A stretch of DNA of 63,215 nt from an uncultured Eubacterium sp. (GCA_947090545.1 CAMUPC010000002.1:1-63215); one strand, 5' to 3'. Shown: positions 34,477 to 44,238, counted from the stretch's first letter. Program-made: numbers and translations. The notes: generated from the sequence alone by a model not told the origin.

Positions 34477-36009
34477 ATGAAAAAACTATTTTTCGTAAAG
34501 AAAAAGCATTTTAAAATCATAATCTGCATGGTGATTTTTGCATTCATAAATTATTACTGGTTTAAAAATATTGGTGAAAAAGTATTTTTGATCGGTGATG
34601 ATGTACGTTTTTTCAATTATATAAAAGCAAGTGACAATATTTTGAAAACAATTTTTTCTAATGAAATTGGAACATATAGGCCTGTCCCATATTTTGTAAT
34701 GATGATTTTCATTAAGATATTTGGTACTGTATCAAAATTATATTTTTATGCTAATTTAACATTAAATTATATAATTATGATTAGTATATTCGGTGTTATT
34801 TATCATTTATGTAATCAAAACCTGTTTATTTCTTTTTCCGCGCCAGTCTTTTATTTGACAGCGATTTATTCCTATTATGGGATAACACAGTTGCTTGGTT
34901 TTATGGAATTGTTGTGTATATTATGGTCTGTTTGGTTTTTTTATTTTTTATTGAAGTACATAGAAGGAAAAACAGGCAAATATTATCTGTTTAGCGTGAT
35001 CGTTTTTTTCTTAGCTACGTTTTCACATGAACGATTTTTGGTATTTTTTGGGGTATATATCATACTTAATTTTTTTGTATTGTATGAGGATACAATACAA
35101 AAACGATTATTGCAACTGTTGGTGAGTGCGGTACCGGCAGTTATGCTGATAGTTTTAAAACTTTTCATATTCAGAGTTCCGTTATTGGTTGGGACTGGAC
35201 AGATTAAAATAAAATTCAGTATGTTAAGTACCTTAAAATATATTGGACAAAGTATTTTATCAATTTTTGGTATAACTATCGGACCGCAATATTTATTTGG
35301 ATACAGTTTTATTGATTATAGCGTAGAAAAAAAGGCTTCTATTTTGTTAATTTCTGCCTTGTCAATTTTATCAATTTTTATATTCGGATATCAAAAAATA
35401 GTAAAAAATTATGAGAATAGAAAAATAGAGATTCAAAAATTGTTGGTGTTTGTATTTACAGAGGGTGCAGCAATTCTATGCTATGCAGTTTCATCTAGGA
35501 TTGAAATGAGAGAATTATATGTGCCGTACACATTGCTTGTTTTATATATGATGTATTGTATTGGAAAAATAGAAATAAGAAACTTTTTTCGTCAGTTTCT
35601 GCTTGCAGCAGGCTTATTGATCACTACGATAAATAATAATACGTATAAAACTCATATAGATAATTTGTTCTTTATGGAAGCAATGAGGCTAGGTAAAAGT
35701 GCTTATGAAATAGTCAGCAGTTTGGAGGAGGCTACAGATTGTAAAATATATATTCCAAATCATACGGACTTGGTATGGGCATTGCTTTTGACGGATCAGA
35801 GAGATATTTTCTATATGCATGATTTGAATATTGAGTATGAATTATATGATGAATTAGAAATTATGTTAGAAAAACTACAAAGTAAAAATACTAAAGGTAA
35901 AGATCGTTATGTTATGTATATGGAAAACAGTATAATAAAGATGAGCAAAGTCCATGATTTAGCAGGACATAGTATGGCACTTGTGGGAGGGTACGGGCAT
36001 GGAAAATAA
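34477..36009 (+). CDS. Polytopic membrane protein, possible GT-C glycosyltransferase
   Basis: A 510-residue protein with about ten to twelve hydrophobic spans and a soluble C-terminal tail of about 100 residues. The first loop contains FLIGDDVRFFNYIKASDN, an aspartate pair at the place where GT-C transferases keep their catalytic acids, and the layout resembles PMT/GT39-like membrane mannosyltransferases or the Gtr serotype-conversion proteins. GGAAGGACAG precedes the ATG. Very AT-rich. Its neighbour is a GtrB-like transferase, so it may be the matching membrane transferase that uses polyprenyl-linked sugar. Confidence 0.65.
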   Translation: MKKLFFVKKKHFKIIICMVIFAFINYYWFKNIGEKVFLIGDDVRFFNYIKASDNILKTIFSNEIGTYRPVPYFVMMIFIKIFGTVSKLYFYANLTLNYIIMISIFGVIYHLCNQNLFISFSAPVFYLTAIYSYYGITQLLGFMELLCILWSVWFFYFLLKYIEGKTGKYYLFSVIVFFLATFSHERFLVFFGVYIILNFFVLYEDTIQKRLLQLLVSAVPAVMLIVLKLFIFRVPLLVGTGQIKIKFSMLSTLKYIGQSILSIFGITIGPQYLFGYSFIDYSVEKKASILLISALSILSIFIFGYQKIVKNYENRKIEIQKLLVFVFTEGAAILCYAVSSRIEMRELYVPYTLLVLYMMYCIGKIEIRNFFRQFLLAAGLLITTINNNTYKTHIDNLFFMEAMRLGKSAYEIVSSLEEATDCKIYIPNHTDLVWALLLTDQRDIFYMHDLNIEYELYDELEIMLEKLQSKNTKGKDRYVMYMENSIIKMSKVHDLAGHSMALVGGYGHGK

Positions 36010-36841
36010 TAAAAAAAATAAAGTCAGTATCTGTATTCCTTTATATAATGGTTCAAGATTTATCACAGAGACGCTGAAATCAGTATTAAATCAAGATTAT
36101 TCTAATATGGAAATAATTATTAATGATGACTGTTCAACAGATGATTCCATAGATATTGTAAAAGGATTTAAAGATTCTAGGATCAAAGTATATGTAAATG
36201 AGAAAAATTATGGTTTGGTAGGAAACTGGAATAAAACAGTGTCTTATGCTTCAGGTGAATTTATAAAGCTGATGTGCCAGGATGATTTGTTATATGCGGG
36301 GGCTGTCAGTAGTCAGGTGAAGATGTTAAAGAGATATCCAGGAGCGTCATTGACTGTTGGAAATACTTGCGTAATAGATTCAAAAGGAAGTGTTGTGATG
36401 GCGAGGGATAGATTTCATAGAGATTTGCTTATACATGGAGAAAGATATGCAAAAATGGCATTACATGGTAGAAATATTTATGCTGAGCCGTCCAATATGC
36501 TTTACCGTTTAAAAGATTTTTATAAGGTAGGGAAATATGATTCCAGCTTACTTTATACACCTGATTGGGATTTTGGGATCAGGCTTTCGTATTTGGGCGA
36601 TGTAGCCTGTTCAAAAAACTATATTATGAAATTTCGATTGTCAGATAGTTCTGAAACGAATAGGATATACGCAAAGACATTTTATACATCCATTAGGGAT
36701 AGTGATCGAATGATTGAAAAACATAAGAATTTGGGAAAAATTAAAATTAGCATAGGGGATATTTTTATATATAAATTGATGGTGAGAGTTATGGCGGTCG
36801 CAAGAATGATGTTTCTGAAAAAATATAACAGAGGTAATTGA
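35999..36841 (+). CDS. Family 2 glycosyltransferase
   Basis: A 280-residue GT2 enzyme beginning KVSICIPLYNGSRFITETLK with NDDCSTDDSI and EFIKLMCQDDLLY, the nucleotide and metal sites of the family, and TPDWDFGIRLSYLG in the acceptor region. GGGAGGG lies before ATG 35999, inside the end of the membrane protein gene (11-base overlap). The next gene starts 3 bases after its stop. AT-rich like its neighbours. Sugar specificity unknown. Confidence 0.86.
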   Translation: MENNKKNKVSICIPLYNGSRFITETLKSVLNQDYSNMEIIINDDCSTDDSIDIVKGFKDSRIKVYVNEKNYGLVGNWNKTVSYASGEFIKLMCQDDLLYAGAVSSQVKMLKRYPGASLTVGNTCVIDSKGSVVMARDRFHRDLLIHGERYAKMALHGRNIYAEPSNMLYRLKDFYKVGKYDSSLLYTPDWDFGIRLSYLGDVACSKNYIMKFRLSDSSETNRIYAKTFYTSIRDSDRMIEKHKNLGKIKISIGDIFIYKLMVRVMAVARMMFLKKYNRGN

Positions 36842-36844
36842 GTT

Positions 36845-37804
36845 ATGAACAAAACAGACAGATTGTATATTGTAATACCCTGTTACAATGAAGAAGATGT
36901 GTTAGGCGAGACAAGGCGTAGGTTAAAAAATAAATTAAGCAGAATGATTCATTCAGGCTTAGTTTCTAATACAAGCCGTATTGTGTTTGTTGATGATGGT
37001 TCATCCGATGCTACGTGGAGTATTATCAAAGAAATGCATCAGGAAGACAGAATGATTCTTGGAATCAAGTCGTCAAAGAACAGAGGGCACCAGAATGCTC
37101 TTTTAGAAGGGCTTATGACAGTTAAAAATGAGTGTGATGTTGTAATATCAATGGACGCGGATTTGCAGGATGATATAGAAGTACTTGACCAGTTTATGAA
37201 ACGGTACTATGAAGGCTGTGATATTGTTTATGGTGTAAGAAATATGCGTAGGTCAGATTCTTGGTTTAAAAAGCTTACAGCCGAGGGGTTCTATAGAATT
37301 ATGAATAAATTAGGTGTGGAAATTGTATATAATCATGCGGATTATCGGCTTATGAGTAAAATGGTTTTGGAACATTTGGGTGATTTTAAGGAAGTTAATT
37401 TGTTTTTGAGAGGAATTGTCCCTCTGATCGGTTTTCAATCGGGAGTAGTTACATATGAGAGGTGTCAGCGTTATGCTGGAAAATCAAAGTATCCGTTGAA
37501 AAAAATGCTTGCATTTGCACTTGACGGTATTACATCTTTTACAATAAAACCGATACGATTTATTTCATTATTGGGGATCTTTTTGTTTCTTATAAGCATC
37601 GTTCTATTGCTGCATTATTCAATTGGTTATTTTGCGGGAAATACTGTAGAGGGATGGGCTACGCTAGCGGTATCCATATGGGGGATCGGTGGATTACAGT
37701 TATTGGCAATAGGAATTATAGGTGAGTATATAGGAAAAATATATTTGGAAACAAAGGGAAGGCCAAGATATATTGTTGAGGAATTTTTAAGTGATGAAGT
37801 GTAA
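36845..37804 (+). CDS. GtrB-like polyprenyl-phosphate glycosyltransferase
   Basis: A 319-residue GT2 enzyme of the GtrB/DPM1-like type: YIVIPCYNEEDVLGETRRRL, IVFVDDGSSDATWS and VVISMDADLQDDIEVLDQF, then two C-terminal membrane spans (FISLLGIFLFLISIVLLLHY and AVSIWGIGGLQLLAIGI) and the ending YLETKGRPRYIVEE typical of bactoprenol glucosyltransferases. It should transfer a sugar from UDP to undecaprenyl phosphate, whose product could be used on the outer face by the membrane protein upstream. Confidence 0.88.
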   Translation: MNKTDRLYIVIPCYNEEDVLGETRRRLKNKLSRMIHSGLVSNTSRIVFVDDGSSDATWSIIKEMHQEDRMILGIKSSKNRGHQNALLEGLMTVKNECDVVISMDADLQDDIEVLDQFMKRYYEGCDIVYGVRNMRRSDSWFKKLTAEGFYRIMNKLGVEIVYNHADYRLMSKMVLEHLGDFKEVNLFLRGIVPLIGFQSGVVTYERCQRYAGKSKYPLKKMLAFALDGITSFTIKPIRFISLLGIFLFLISIVLLLHYSIGYFAGNTVEGWATLAVSIWGIGGLQLLAIGIIGEYIGKIYLETKGRPRYIVEEFLSDEV

Positions 37805-37892
37805 ATAGTTGTGAAATATATGAAAGATAGATAAAGATTATTAAATATTTTTGTAATTGTCTTAAAAAGATGTTTAGAAAGGATGGCTGAGA

Positions 37893-38840
37893 TTGCGCGA
37901 TAAAGTAAATATGGACACCAAAATAGTGAAAGCAGCGAAATTCATTGGTAATTTTCTTATGATTTTTACGTGTTTGATTCTCTTATTTCGTTTATTTGAA
38001 TCTGGGAAACAAATAAAATGGAACATAATTTGGGAAAATAAATGGATTGTTGTTTTGGAGATCATTAGTTATGCGCTCATGGTGCTTTGTAGTCCATTAT
38101 CTTATAAAATATTAATTAACTTGACTACTGATAGGAATGTGCCTTATTGGATCATACAACATTTATGTTGTAAGACAAATTTATATAAGTATTTGCCTGG
38201 AAATGTTTTTCAATACATTGGAAAAAATCAGTTAGCCGTTATTTACAATTTAAGACATACGAAAGTTGCATTAGCTACATTTTTGGAAATAATTATGACG
38301 GTTGTATCATCTATATTGGTGGCATTTGTATTTTCAGGAAATATTGTGTCCTCGTGGATAAAGGAAAATAGAAAGATCAGTATGATTGTGATTGCCGCTG
38401 GATGCATTTTGTTGTTACTGCTTTTTATAAACAGAAAAAAAAGAAGATGTGTTTTATATCGATCTCCTTATTTTCTGTCAGTACATAATATTATGGCACT
38501 CGTAAAAGTAACCGGGTGGCAGGTTTGTATGATAGTGTTACATGCGATTATATTTATGTGTACTTTTATTGCTATGGGATTTGTGCCAGAGTTAAAAGAA
38601 ATGCATAATATAATTGGATTATTTGCATTATCTTTTTGTGTGGGTTTTGTAACGCCTGGAGCACCTGGTGGAATAGGCGTTAGAGAAATGATGTTTGTAT
38701 TTTTCATGGGACAGACATTTAGTGAAATTCAAATTGTTTCTGTGGCAGTTCTATTTCGGTTTATTTCAATCCTAGGCGATATTTTTGCATATCTATTATG
38801 TGTATTCCAAGATAAAATAATAAAAAGGGAGTTTCCGTAA
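37893..38840 (+). CDS. YbhN/UPF0104-family integral membrane protein
   Basis: A 315-residue membrane protein of the lysylphosphatidylglycerol-synthase membrane-domain-like family, with about seven spans and the family motif LPGNVFQYIGKN and FVTPGAPGGIGVREM. The start is taken as TTG 37893, because AAAGGATGG lies 6 bases before it while the ATG at 37911 has no ribosome site. Such proteins accompany glycan clusters and may act in lipid-linked intermediate transport. It is the last gene of the polysaccharide cluster. Confidence 0.8.
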   Translation: MRDKVNMDTKIVKAAKFIGNFLMIFTCLILLFRLFESGKQIKWNIIWENKWIVVLEIISYALMVLCSPLSYKILINLTTDRNVPYWIIQHLCCKTNLYKYLPGNVFQYIGKNQLAVIYNLRHTKVALATFLEIIMTVVSSILVAFVFSGNIVSSWIKENRKISMIVIAAGCILLLLLFINRKKRRCVLYRSPYFLSVHNIMALVKVTGWQVCMIVLHAIIFMCTFIAMGFVPELKEMHNIIGLFALSFCVGFVTPGAPGGIGVREMMFVFFMGQTFSEIQIVSVAVLFRFISILGDIFAYLLCVFQDKIIKREFP

Positions 38841-39023
38841 AAATTTTTACCGAGTGTGTAGTTGATATTGCCCGATATAAAGGGGAACATGGAAAAATAA
38901 ATATTTGACAAAGTCTGCGTGACGGAAATGGGAAAGGCAGGTGCTGGGTAGTATGAGGGAATTAACATGCTTGGATAAAAAGAAGGAATTGGCGCTGGAC
39001 GGGCGTAAGGCAAAAATGAAACA

Positions 39024-39052
39024 TTGCCATAACATCCATTTTTTGTTATAGT
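39024..39052 (+). promoter_or_regulatory. Sigma-A type promoter of the HEPN/NTPase operon
   Basis: TTGCCA (39024-39029), a 17-base spacer, TATAGT (39047-39052). It makes the following two genes independent of the polysaccharide operon. The rest of the 259-base gap (38841-39099) shows no credible gene. Confidence 0.6.
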
Positions 39053-39099
39053 TTATCTGTGATAGGAAGATTGGATTTTATGATGATGGAGAATAAAAC

Positions 39100-39537
39100 A
39101 TGCTGATTGCAGATAAAAAGGACTATAGAAGAGGATACAAGAAGCACTATCAATCATATAAACGGCTAAATAGTGATAATTCTGACGCAAATAGCAGAAG
39201 ATTGTTATTGGTTTATAGTGTGGAATGTGGATTGAAATATATGTTGTTGGACAAATGGAACGAAGAAACTCCGAAACGTATTTTTGATAGCAGCGATGAC
39301 AGAAAAAAAGATATTTTAAAATCTCACAATTTAGAAAAAATATTAAAAGAATTGGGCCAGCAGGGAAATTTTAAATTTCCGCAGTTAAAGACAATACACA
39401 AAGATTGTGTTGTTTCTGATACATATCATCAGCTTTATCGCTATTGCATAAGGACACATGAGAAACAGGAAGAAAAAGAGAAAAGTATAGAGGAAACTTT
39501 GAAACGTGTTGCTTATTGGATTGAAGAAAGGATGTGA
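39100..39537 (+). CDS. HEPN-like protein, partner of the dual-NTPase protein
   Basis: A 145-residue all-helical protein. Helix two, RLLLVYSVECGLKYMLL (34-50), is the pattern of HEPN-fold proteins (a helical pair with a conserved ECGLK). Two RX4-6H-type motifs, the ribonuclease signature of HEPN toxins, are visible: R114-x5-H120 (RYCIRTH), and R11-x4-H16 (RGYKKH); the C-terminal one is at the usual place. GGAG sits 8 bases before the ATG. Its last codons overlap the start of the large NTPase gene, so the two are made together. I infer an RNase effector controlled by the NTPase; activity is unproven. Confidence 0.6.
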   Translation: MLIADKKDYRRGYKKHYQSYKRLNSDNSDANSRRLLLVYSVECGLKYMLLDKWNEETPKRIFDSSDDRKKDILKSHNLEKILKELGQQGNFKFPQLKTIHKDCVVSDTYHQLYRYCIRTHEKQEEKEKSIEETLKRVAYWIEERM

Positions 39538-42176
39538 AGGAGATGCTGCTATATACGTGGAAGGATGTAGAAAGAAAACTATTGCTGAATAAGGATCAAT
39601 GGGGAAGTGTTATTGTTGGTGTTGAGACGTATACAGACGAGGTAATCATTCAGGTAAATCAAACAAAGATGCGGCAAGAAGTAGCGGCTGTCTTGAAAAA
39701 GATGATGGACGGAAAATATGATGATGAAAAACAAAAGATCATATTAGATTTGCCGAATCAGTATTTAAGCGTTATTTTTGAGCAGGAGGAGGCAGGAGAG
39801 AAAAAAAGTATCGCAGTACCACTTTTTAAGAATGTGTTGTATCAGAAGTCTGCCTATTATGATGAACTGATAGAGAAAGAACTGCCGGGGGCACCTGTGC
39901 TTGCGTTTCATTCATACAAGGGCGGTGTAGGACGGACATTGTCTTTATTAGCGTTTGTCAAGGCGTGGTCCTCTTTAAAGGAACCAAGCAATCCTAAAAA
40001 ACTGCTGGTTGTGGATGCCGACATAGAAGCCCCGGGCATTTCCTGGTTGGTTATGGAGCAGGAGGAAGCATCGTTTAGTCTTTTGGATCTGTTGGAGATT
40101 ACACAGGAAAAGGATCATATAGATGAGATTGTTGCATTGGTTTATGAAAAAATATCTGAATTGACCATTAAAATTGAAACAGAAAAGACGATGGTAGAAC
40201 ATGTTGTCCTGCCAACATACAGATATATCGAACAATTACTGGATATGTATTCGAGTCCAGAAAGCCTTGCCATTAGTTATCATAAAAAGTATATTTTAGC
40301 TGAGGTTTTGTCAAAATTAGGAGAAAAGCTGGATGCTGAAATGGTGCTTGTAGACCTTCGGGCAGGATTAAGTGAGTTTTCAGCGCCGCTTCTGTTTGAT
40401 CCAAGAGTAAAAAAATATTTGGTAACATCGACTTCTTATCAGTCAGTCAAAGGGACAGAAATTTTATTACAGCAGTTAAGTAAGGGATTGCCGTTAAATG
40501 AAACATCTAAAATACCAGAAATCTTATTGACAATGGTGCAGGACGGTTTGGATATTACAGATATTGTAAGCGAATTAGTTGGTGTTTATGATCAGAATAT
40601 AACAGATGACAGCATTTCTGTGACAGATGATATTGTGACTGCGCTTCCTTTTGCGAGTGAGCTTGTACATTTAGAATCACTGTCAAAAATTATGAAAAAT
40701 TTAAGCGGCAGAGACTATTATAAAAAAATCTTAAACATAGTTGAAAATAGTTATTTTGCACAGAAGGAAATGATGAATGCTCCATATAACGCGACACGTG
40801 ATGAGATTATAAAGCGTATCCATGATTTTGCAGCAAATCAAATTACAGCGGAAGGAAATGGTGCGTTTGATCTGCTGATGACAGACACGATTCAGAATTT
40901 GATCAAAAAGTACAGAAATACCATTCCGAATACAGTGATTATGGGGGCAAAGGGATCTGGCAAAACATTTTTATACAGGGAGATTTTAAGAAGCTGTGAT
41001 TGGGAAAATTTTATTATACGTATGAATAAGAATGGTTCGGGTACCAATCATAGCGGCGATCATGCGCACATATTGACAATTCCACTGCTGGCGTCAGGAA
41101 ACGCGGGCGGTTTTTCAGAAATTATAGAAAATGCGATTCATAATTATAACCGTTATGGTATAAAAGGAAAGATTCGTAATTCTATTTATATTAACAGTAA
41201 AGATCGTTTATTAAAATATATGCGGGACGACCATGATTTGCTGGAGTGGAAAGAGCTGTGGAAGGATATCATTTTGGATGCATTTCAAAATGAATATCAG
41301 TCGCTGGAAATGCTGGATCAAGAATTAGGAAAAGCAGGGATGAAAATCCTGTTTTTGATCGATGGTTTGGAAGAAATTTTTAAGTCTACGATTTCATCGG
41401 AGAATGAGAAGAATGCAATTGCGGCATTATGCAGAGATTTTGTTGATGAGATGAAGATTGCATATCGGAATTTAGGGCTTTTCGTGTTTTTAAGAAAAGA
41501 TATGGCACGGGATTCTTTTATGATTAATTATGAACAGTTTCGTTCACTGTATCGCTTGGTAGAGCTGCAATGGTCAAGCACAGAAGCATTAAGGCTTGCT
41601 GTATGGCTTGTCAGCCAGGCTGTTCCAGGCTTTTATCAGGAAGACGCTGTACTTGAATTGGCTCCGAAAGAAGTGATCGATCGTGCACTTCAAAAATTAT
41701 GGGGAGTAAAATTGGGAAAACCAACTTCAAACGAAGCAAGCTCGTCACGGTGGATTTTGGCGGCGCTGTCAGATTTTAATGGACAGTTACAGGCGCGGGA
41801 TATTATAAGGTTTTTGGAAAAAGCGACGGATGCTGTCGGCAAGCCGATCTATAAGGACAGATATTTAATGCCAGCGGAAATTAAAAAGGCAGTATCCGAA
41901 TGTTCAAATGATAAAATTGGCGAAATACGGGATGAGATTAAGGCGTTGGGACCGATTTTTGACAAATTGGAACATGCACCCTCTGAGAATAAAATTTTAC
42001 CATTTTATTCTGACACATTTCAGTTATCACAGGCAGAAGAAAAGATTATGAAACAGGAAGGATACCTGCGGGTAGATCATGAGCGTTATTATTTACCGGA
42101 AATTATCAGACATGCATTGAAATTCAAATATGGAAAGGGAGCACGTCCGAAAGTGCTGTCACTGCTGTTAAATTGA
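39534..42176 (+). CDS. Dual P-loop protein: ParA/MinD-like domain plus AAA/STAND-like NTPase
   Basis: An 880-residue protein with two nucleotide-binding modules. Residues about 120-405 are SIMIBI (ParA/MinD) type: deviant Walker A KGGVGRT (129-135), DADIEAPG (161-168), and VLVDLRAGLSE (271-281). Residues about 440-700 are a second P-loop: GAKGSGKTFLY (471-481) and Walker B ILFLIDGLEEIF (605-616). A leading domain of about 115 residues and a winged-helix-like end (about 800-880) flank them. Start is GTG 39534 or ATG 39543. The architecture recalls signal-sensing NTPases of conflict systems that switch on a linked effector, here the HEPN-like partner. I know no characterised system with exactly this pair. 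Confidence 0.7.
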   Translation: MKEMLLYTWKDVERKLLLNKDQWGSVIVGVETYTDEVIIQVNQTKMRQEVAAVLKKMMDGKYDDEKQKIILDLPNQYLSVIFEQEEAGEKKSIAVPLFKNVLYQKSAYYDELIEKELPGAPVLAFHSYKGGVGRTLSLLAFVKAWSSLKEPSNPKKLLVVDADIEAPGISWLVMEQEEASFSLLDLLEITQEKDHIDEIVALVYEKISELTIKIETEKTMVEHVVLPTYRYIEQLLDMYSSPESLAISYHKKYILAEVLSKLGEKLDAEMVLVDLRAGLSEFSAPLLFDPRVKKYLVTSTSYQSVKGTEILLQQLSKGLPLNETSKIPEILLTMVQDGLDITDIVSELVGVYDQNITDDSISVTDDIVTALPFASELVHLESLSKIMKNLSGRDYYKKILNIVENSYFAQKEMMNAPYNATRDEIIKRIHDFAANQITAEGNGAFDLLMTDTIQNLIKKYRNTIPNTVIMGAKGSGKTFLYREILRSCDWENFIIRMNKNGSGTNHSGDHAHILTIPLLASGNAGGFSEIIENAIHNYNRYGIKGKIRNSIYINSKDRLLKYMRDDHDLLEWKELWKDIILDAFQNEYQSLEMLDQELGKAGMKILFLIDGLEEIFKSTISSENEKNAIAALCRDFVDEMKIAYRNLGLFVFLRKDMARDSFMINYEQFRSLYRLVELQWSSTEALRLAVWLVSQAVPGFYQEDAVLELAPKEVIDRALQKLWGVKLGKPTSNEASSSRWILAALSDFNGQLQARDIIRFLEKATDAVGKPIYKDRYLMPAEIKKAVSECSNDKIGEIRDEIKALGPIFDKLEHAPSENKILPFYSDTFQLSQAEEKIMKQEGYLRVDHERYYLPEIIRHALKFKYGKGARPKVLSLLLN

Positions 42177-42192
42177 GAGCAGGAGAAGCAGC

Positions 42193-42221
42193 GGGCTGCC
42201 GCCTGTTCTAAGCGGCAGCCC
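42193..42221. terminator. Bidirectional hairpin terminator
   Basis: GGGCTGCCGC pairs perfectly with GCGGCAGCCC around a 9-base loop, between the convergent NTPase and secreted-protein genes. T runs are short on both sides. Confidence 0.65.
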
Positions 42222-42227
42222 ATTATG

Positions 42228-43022
42228 TTATTTGCAGTACTCCAAAAGCGGCATCGTATCATGATAGCTTGTTACATGGTTTTTCAATGACGAATTATTA
42301 ATAATGATACTGAAATAGACGCCATGGTATTTGAAATAAACGGACGGATAATCAAATTTTTGAACCTTGCCGGACTTTTCTGCCTGGCATGTAAACGTAA
42401 TGCTTTTTGTCTTTCCGGCAGGGATCGTTGTCTTTTTTTCGATCCAGCGTTCCGGCGCCAGCTCAGCCTCTTCCTTGGAAGGCTCTTTTTCACCTGCAAA
42501 CAGAATATGTGCGCTGTTGATGTTGGCTCCTTCGATTACGATGTCTGTGTCGGAATTATTTTGATATTTGATTGTAAGGCTGAGCTTGCCGTTTTTTACT
42601 TTGACGGATTTTTTCAAGGCTTTTAATTTCAGTTCCGGCAGCACTTCCAGATCGAGGGAACCGGATTTTGTGCCGTCCTTGTAGTTCAATCTTGCTTTTC
42701 CAGTTTTCAGCCCGTAGATGATCCAGCCCATATTTTGGTGCATCGCCTGGATCTTTGCTGTTTTCGGATCAGAAACGGCCAGCGCCCCGTTTTCTTTGCT
42801 GTCTTTGGAACACAGTTCGGCGCCGCATCCTTTTGGAACTTTTAAGGAGCTGATTTGTGTGGATTTGAAACCCATGCTCTCGTAATAGCCAAGCCCCGTG
42901 GAAAAGTGGATGCTATCTTTTTCTTTTGCGTAACTTGTTGTCTGCGGCAGGCATGTGGTGCAGGTGCCGGAAAGCAGCAGAGCCGCTGTTAATGCAGCCG
43001 ATAGGATTTTTTTTGCGTGCAT
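42228..43022 (-). CDS. Secreted hypothetical protein, 264 aa
   Basis: Begins at the ATG at 43022, with AGAAGGGAG 8 bases upstream; the longer frame from 43142 is rejected. The N-terminus is a signal peptide (KKILSAALTAALLLSGTC) with likely cleavage after TTSYA; the Cys residues do not make a good lipobox. The mature part has a lysine-rich beta-type domain with ELKLKALKKSVKVKNGKLSL and a late cupredoxin- or Ig-like stretch (AGKTKSITFTCQAEKSGKVQ). No catalytic motif is recognised. Probably an exported surface or binding protein; role unknown. Confidence 0.65.
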   Translation of the reverse strand: MHAKKILSAALTAALLLSGTCTTCLPQTTSYAKEKDSIHFSTGLGYYESMGFKSTQISSLKVPKGCGAELCSKDSKENGALAVSDPKTAKIQAMHQNMGWIIYGLKTGKARLNYKDGTKSGSLDLEVLPELKLKALKKSVKVKNGKLSLTIKYQNNSDTDIVIEGANINSAHILFAGEKEPSKEEAELAPERWIEKKTTIPAGKTKSITFTCQAEKSGKVQKFDYPSVYFKYHGVYFSIIINNSSLKNHVTSYHDTMPLLEYCK

Positions 43023-43144
43023 TTTGATTCTCCCTTCTGTTTTTTTAGAGGATAACAGAAGAATCTTACTGAAATCTTTCGTGAAGGTGACAGTTTTGAC
43101 ATGGTTTGAATGCAGCTTATTTTTAGTTATCCATGGCCACACAG

Positions 43145-44206
43145 TTACTGCATTGGCAGTATATCCGAGCCTCCATCCCGTTCTGTTGTCTCTCGCCGGA
43201 TCAGGATCGGCGCAATCATTTTATGAATTGGCGCTTCCAATGGGGCAGGCTTTCGTTTCTTGCGCTCCTCCATCTGCTGTACAAGCAGGCTGACTGCTTC
43301 ATGAGCGATCACACCGATCTGCTGCCCGACTGTGCTGATCGGAATGACTGCTTCAGAAGAAATCGGAGAATTGTCAAACCCGATCATCAGATAGTCCTCC
43401 GGCAGCCTGCCATATTTTTTCATTAACAGGTTTAAAAAGGCGTTGGCATTTGTATCGCTTGATAAAAACAGCCCCTTTTTTTGCCCCGCGTAATTTGCTT
43501 CCAGGTCTTTCAGCACTTCCAGCAATTCCTTCTGGATTTTTTGGTAGCTGTCTTTTAAATCTTTATAGTAAATCTTGTGCTGGAGCTGCTTTTCCCTGCA
43601 AATATCCACAAATCCCTGGATGCGCCCATAAGCGGGGCGTGCCTTGTCTGTCGGGGAATTGATATGGATCAGGATGTCGCAGTGGTGGCTGGCGAGCAGG
43701 CTTGCTGCCTGGATGCCGCCCATGTAGTTGTCGGTGTTGACGCTGCATACGCAGGCGTCTTCCCGTTCGATCGTTACGATGGGGAGTTGCAGCCGCGCCA
43801 ATTCTTCTGAGGGGATTGTGTGGCTTAGGATCAGCAGCCCTTCGATTTTATAGGCGAGCAGCTCTTTCATATAGCGGCGTTCCGCTTCTTCGTCGTCATT
43901 GCCGAGAAAGACGAGGAACTTGTAGCCAAATTCTTCGTAAGTCGACAGGATCTGAGTCAGCATTTCCGAATAGTAGTGGTTGAACAGGTTTGGGACGATA
44001 ATGCCGACAAATTCACTTTTGCCGTTTGCGAGTATTCTTGCGACTTTATTTTCTTTGTAGTTTAGTTCGGCGAGTGCGTTGGCTATGATCTCCTGGTTTT
44101 CCAGCGTTAAGGAGTCTGGGTTGTTAAAATAGCGGGAGATCGTCGTTTTGGAAAAATTGGTGTATTGTGCGATGTCACTGAATGTGATATTTTTTTTGCG
44201 TTCCAT
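43145..44206 (-). CDS. LacI-family regulator, probably of uronate genes
   Basis: A 353-residue LacI/GalR protein: HTH ITFSDIAQYTNFSKTTISRY at the N-terminus and a sugar-sensing core with VGIIVPNLFNHYYSEML and LMIGFDNSPISSE. The N-terminus resembles the KdgR group of LacI regulators, which control hexuronate and pectin breakdown. The uxuA and SDR genes about 2.4 kb away, plus the AraC regulator between, make a role in uronate catabolism plausible; the target sites are not identified. The last residues (TTERDGGSDILPMQ) are an ordinary tail. Confidence 0.85.
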   Translation of the reverse strand: MERKKNITFSDIAQYTNFSKTTISRYFNNPDSLTLENQEIIANALAELNYKENKVARILANGKSEFVGIIVPNLFNHYYSEMLTQILSTYEEFGYKFLVFLGNDDEEAERRYMKELLAYKIEGLLILSHTIPSEELARLQLPIVTIEREDACVCSVNTDNYMGGIQAASLLASHHCDILIHINSPTDKARPAYGRIQGFVDICREKQLQHKIYYKDLKDSYQKIQKELLEVLKDLEANYAGQKKGLFLSSDTNANAFLNLLMKKYGRLPEDYLMIGFDNSPISSEAVIPISTVGQQIGVIAHEAVSLLVQQMEERKKRKPAPLEAPIHKMIAPILIRRETTERDGGSDILPMQ

Positions 44207-44238
44207 AAATATCGTATTTCATCCTTATAAATATATGC

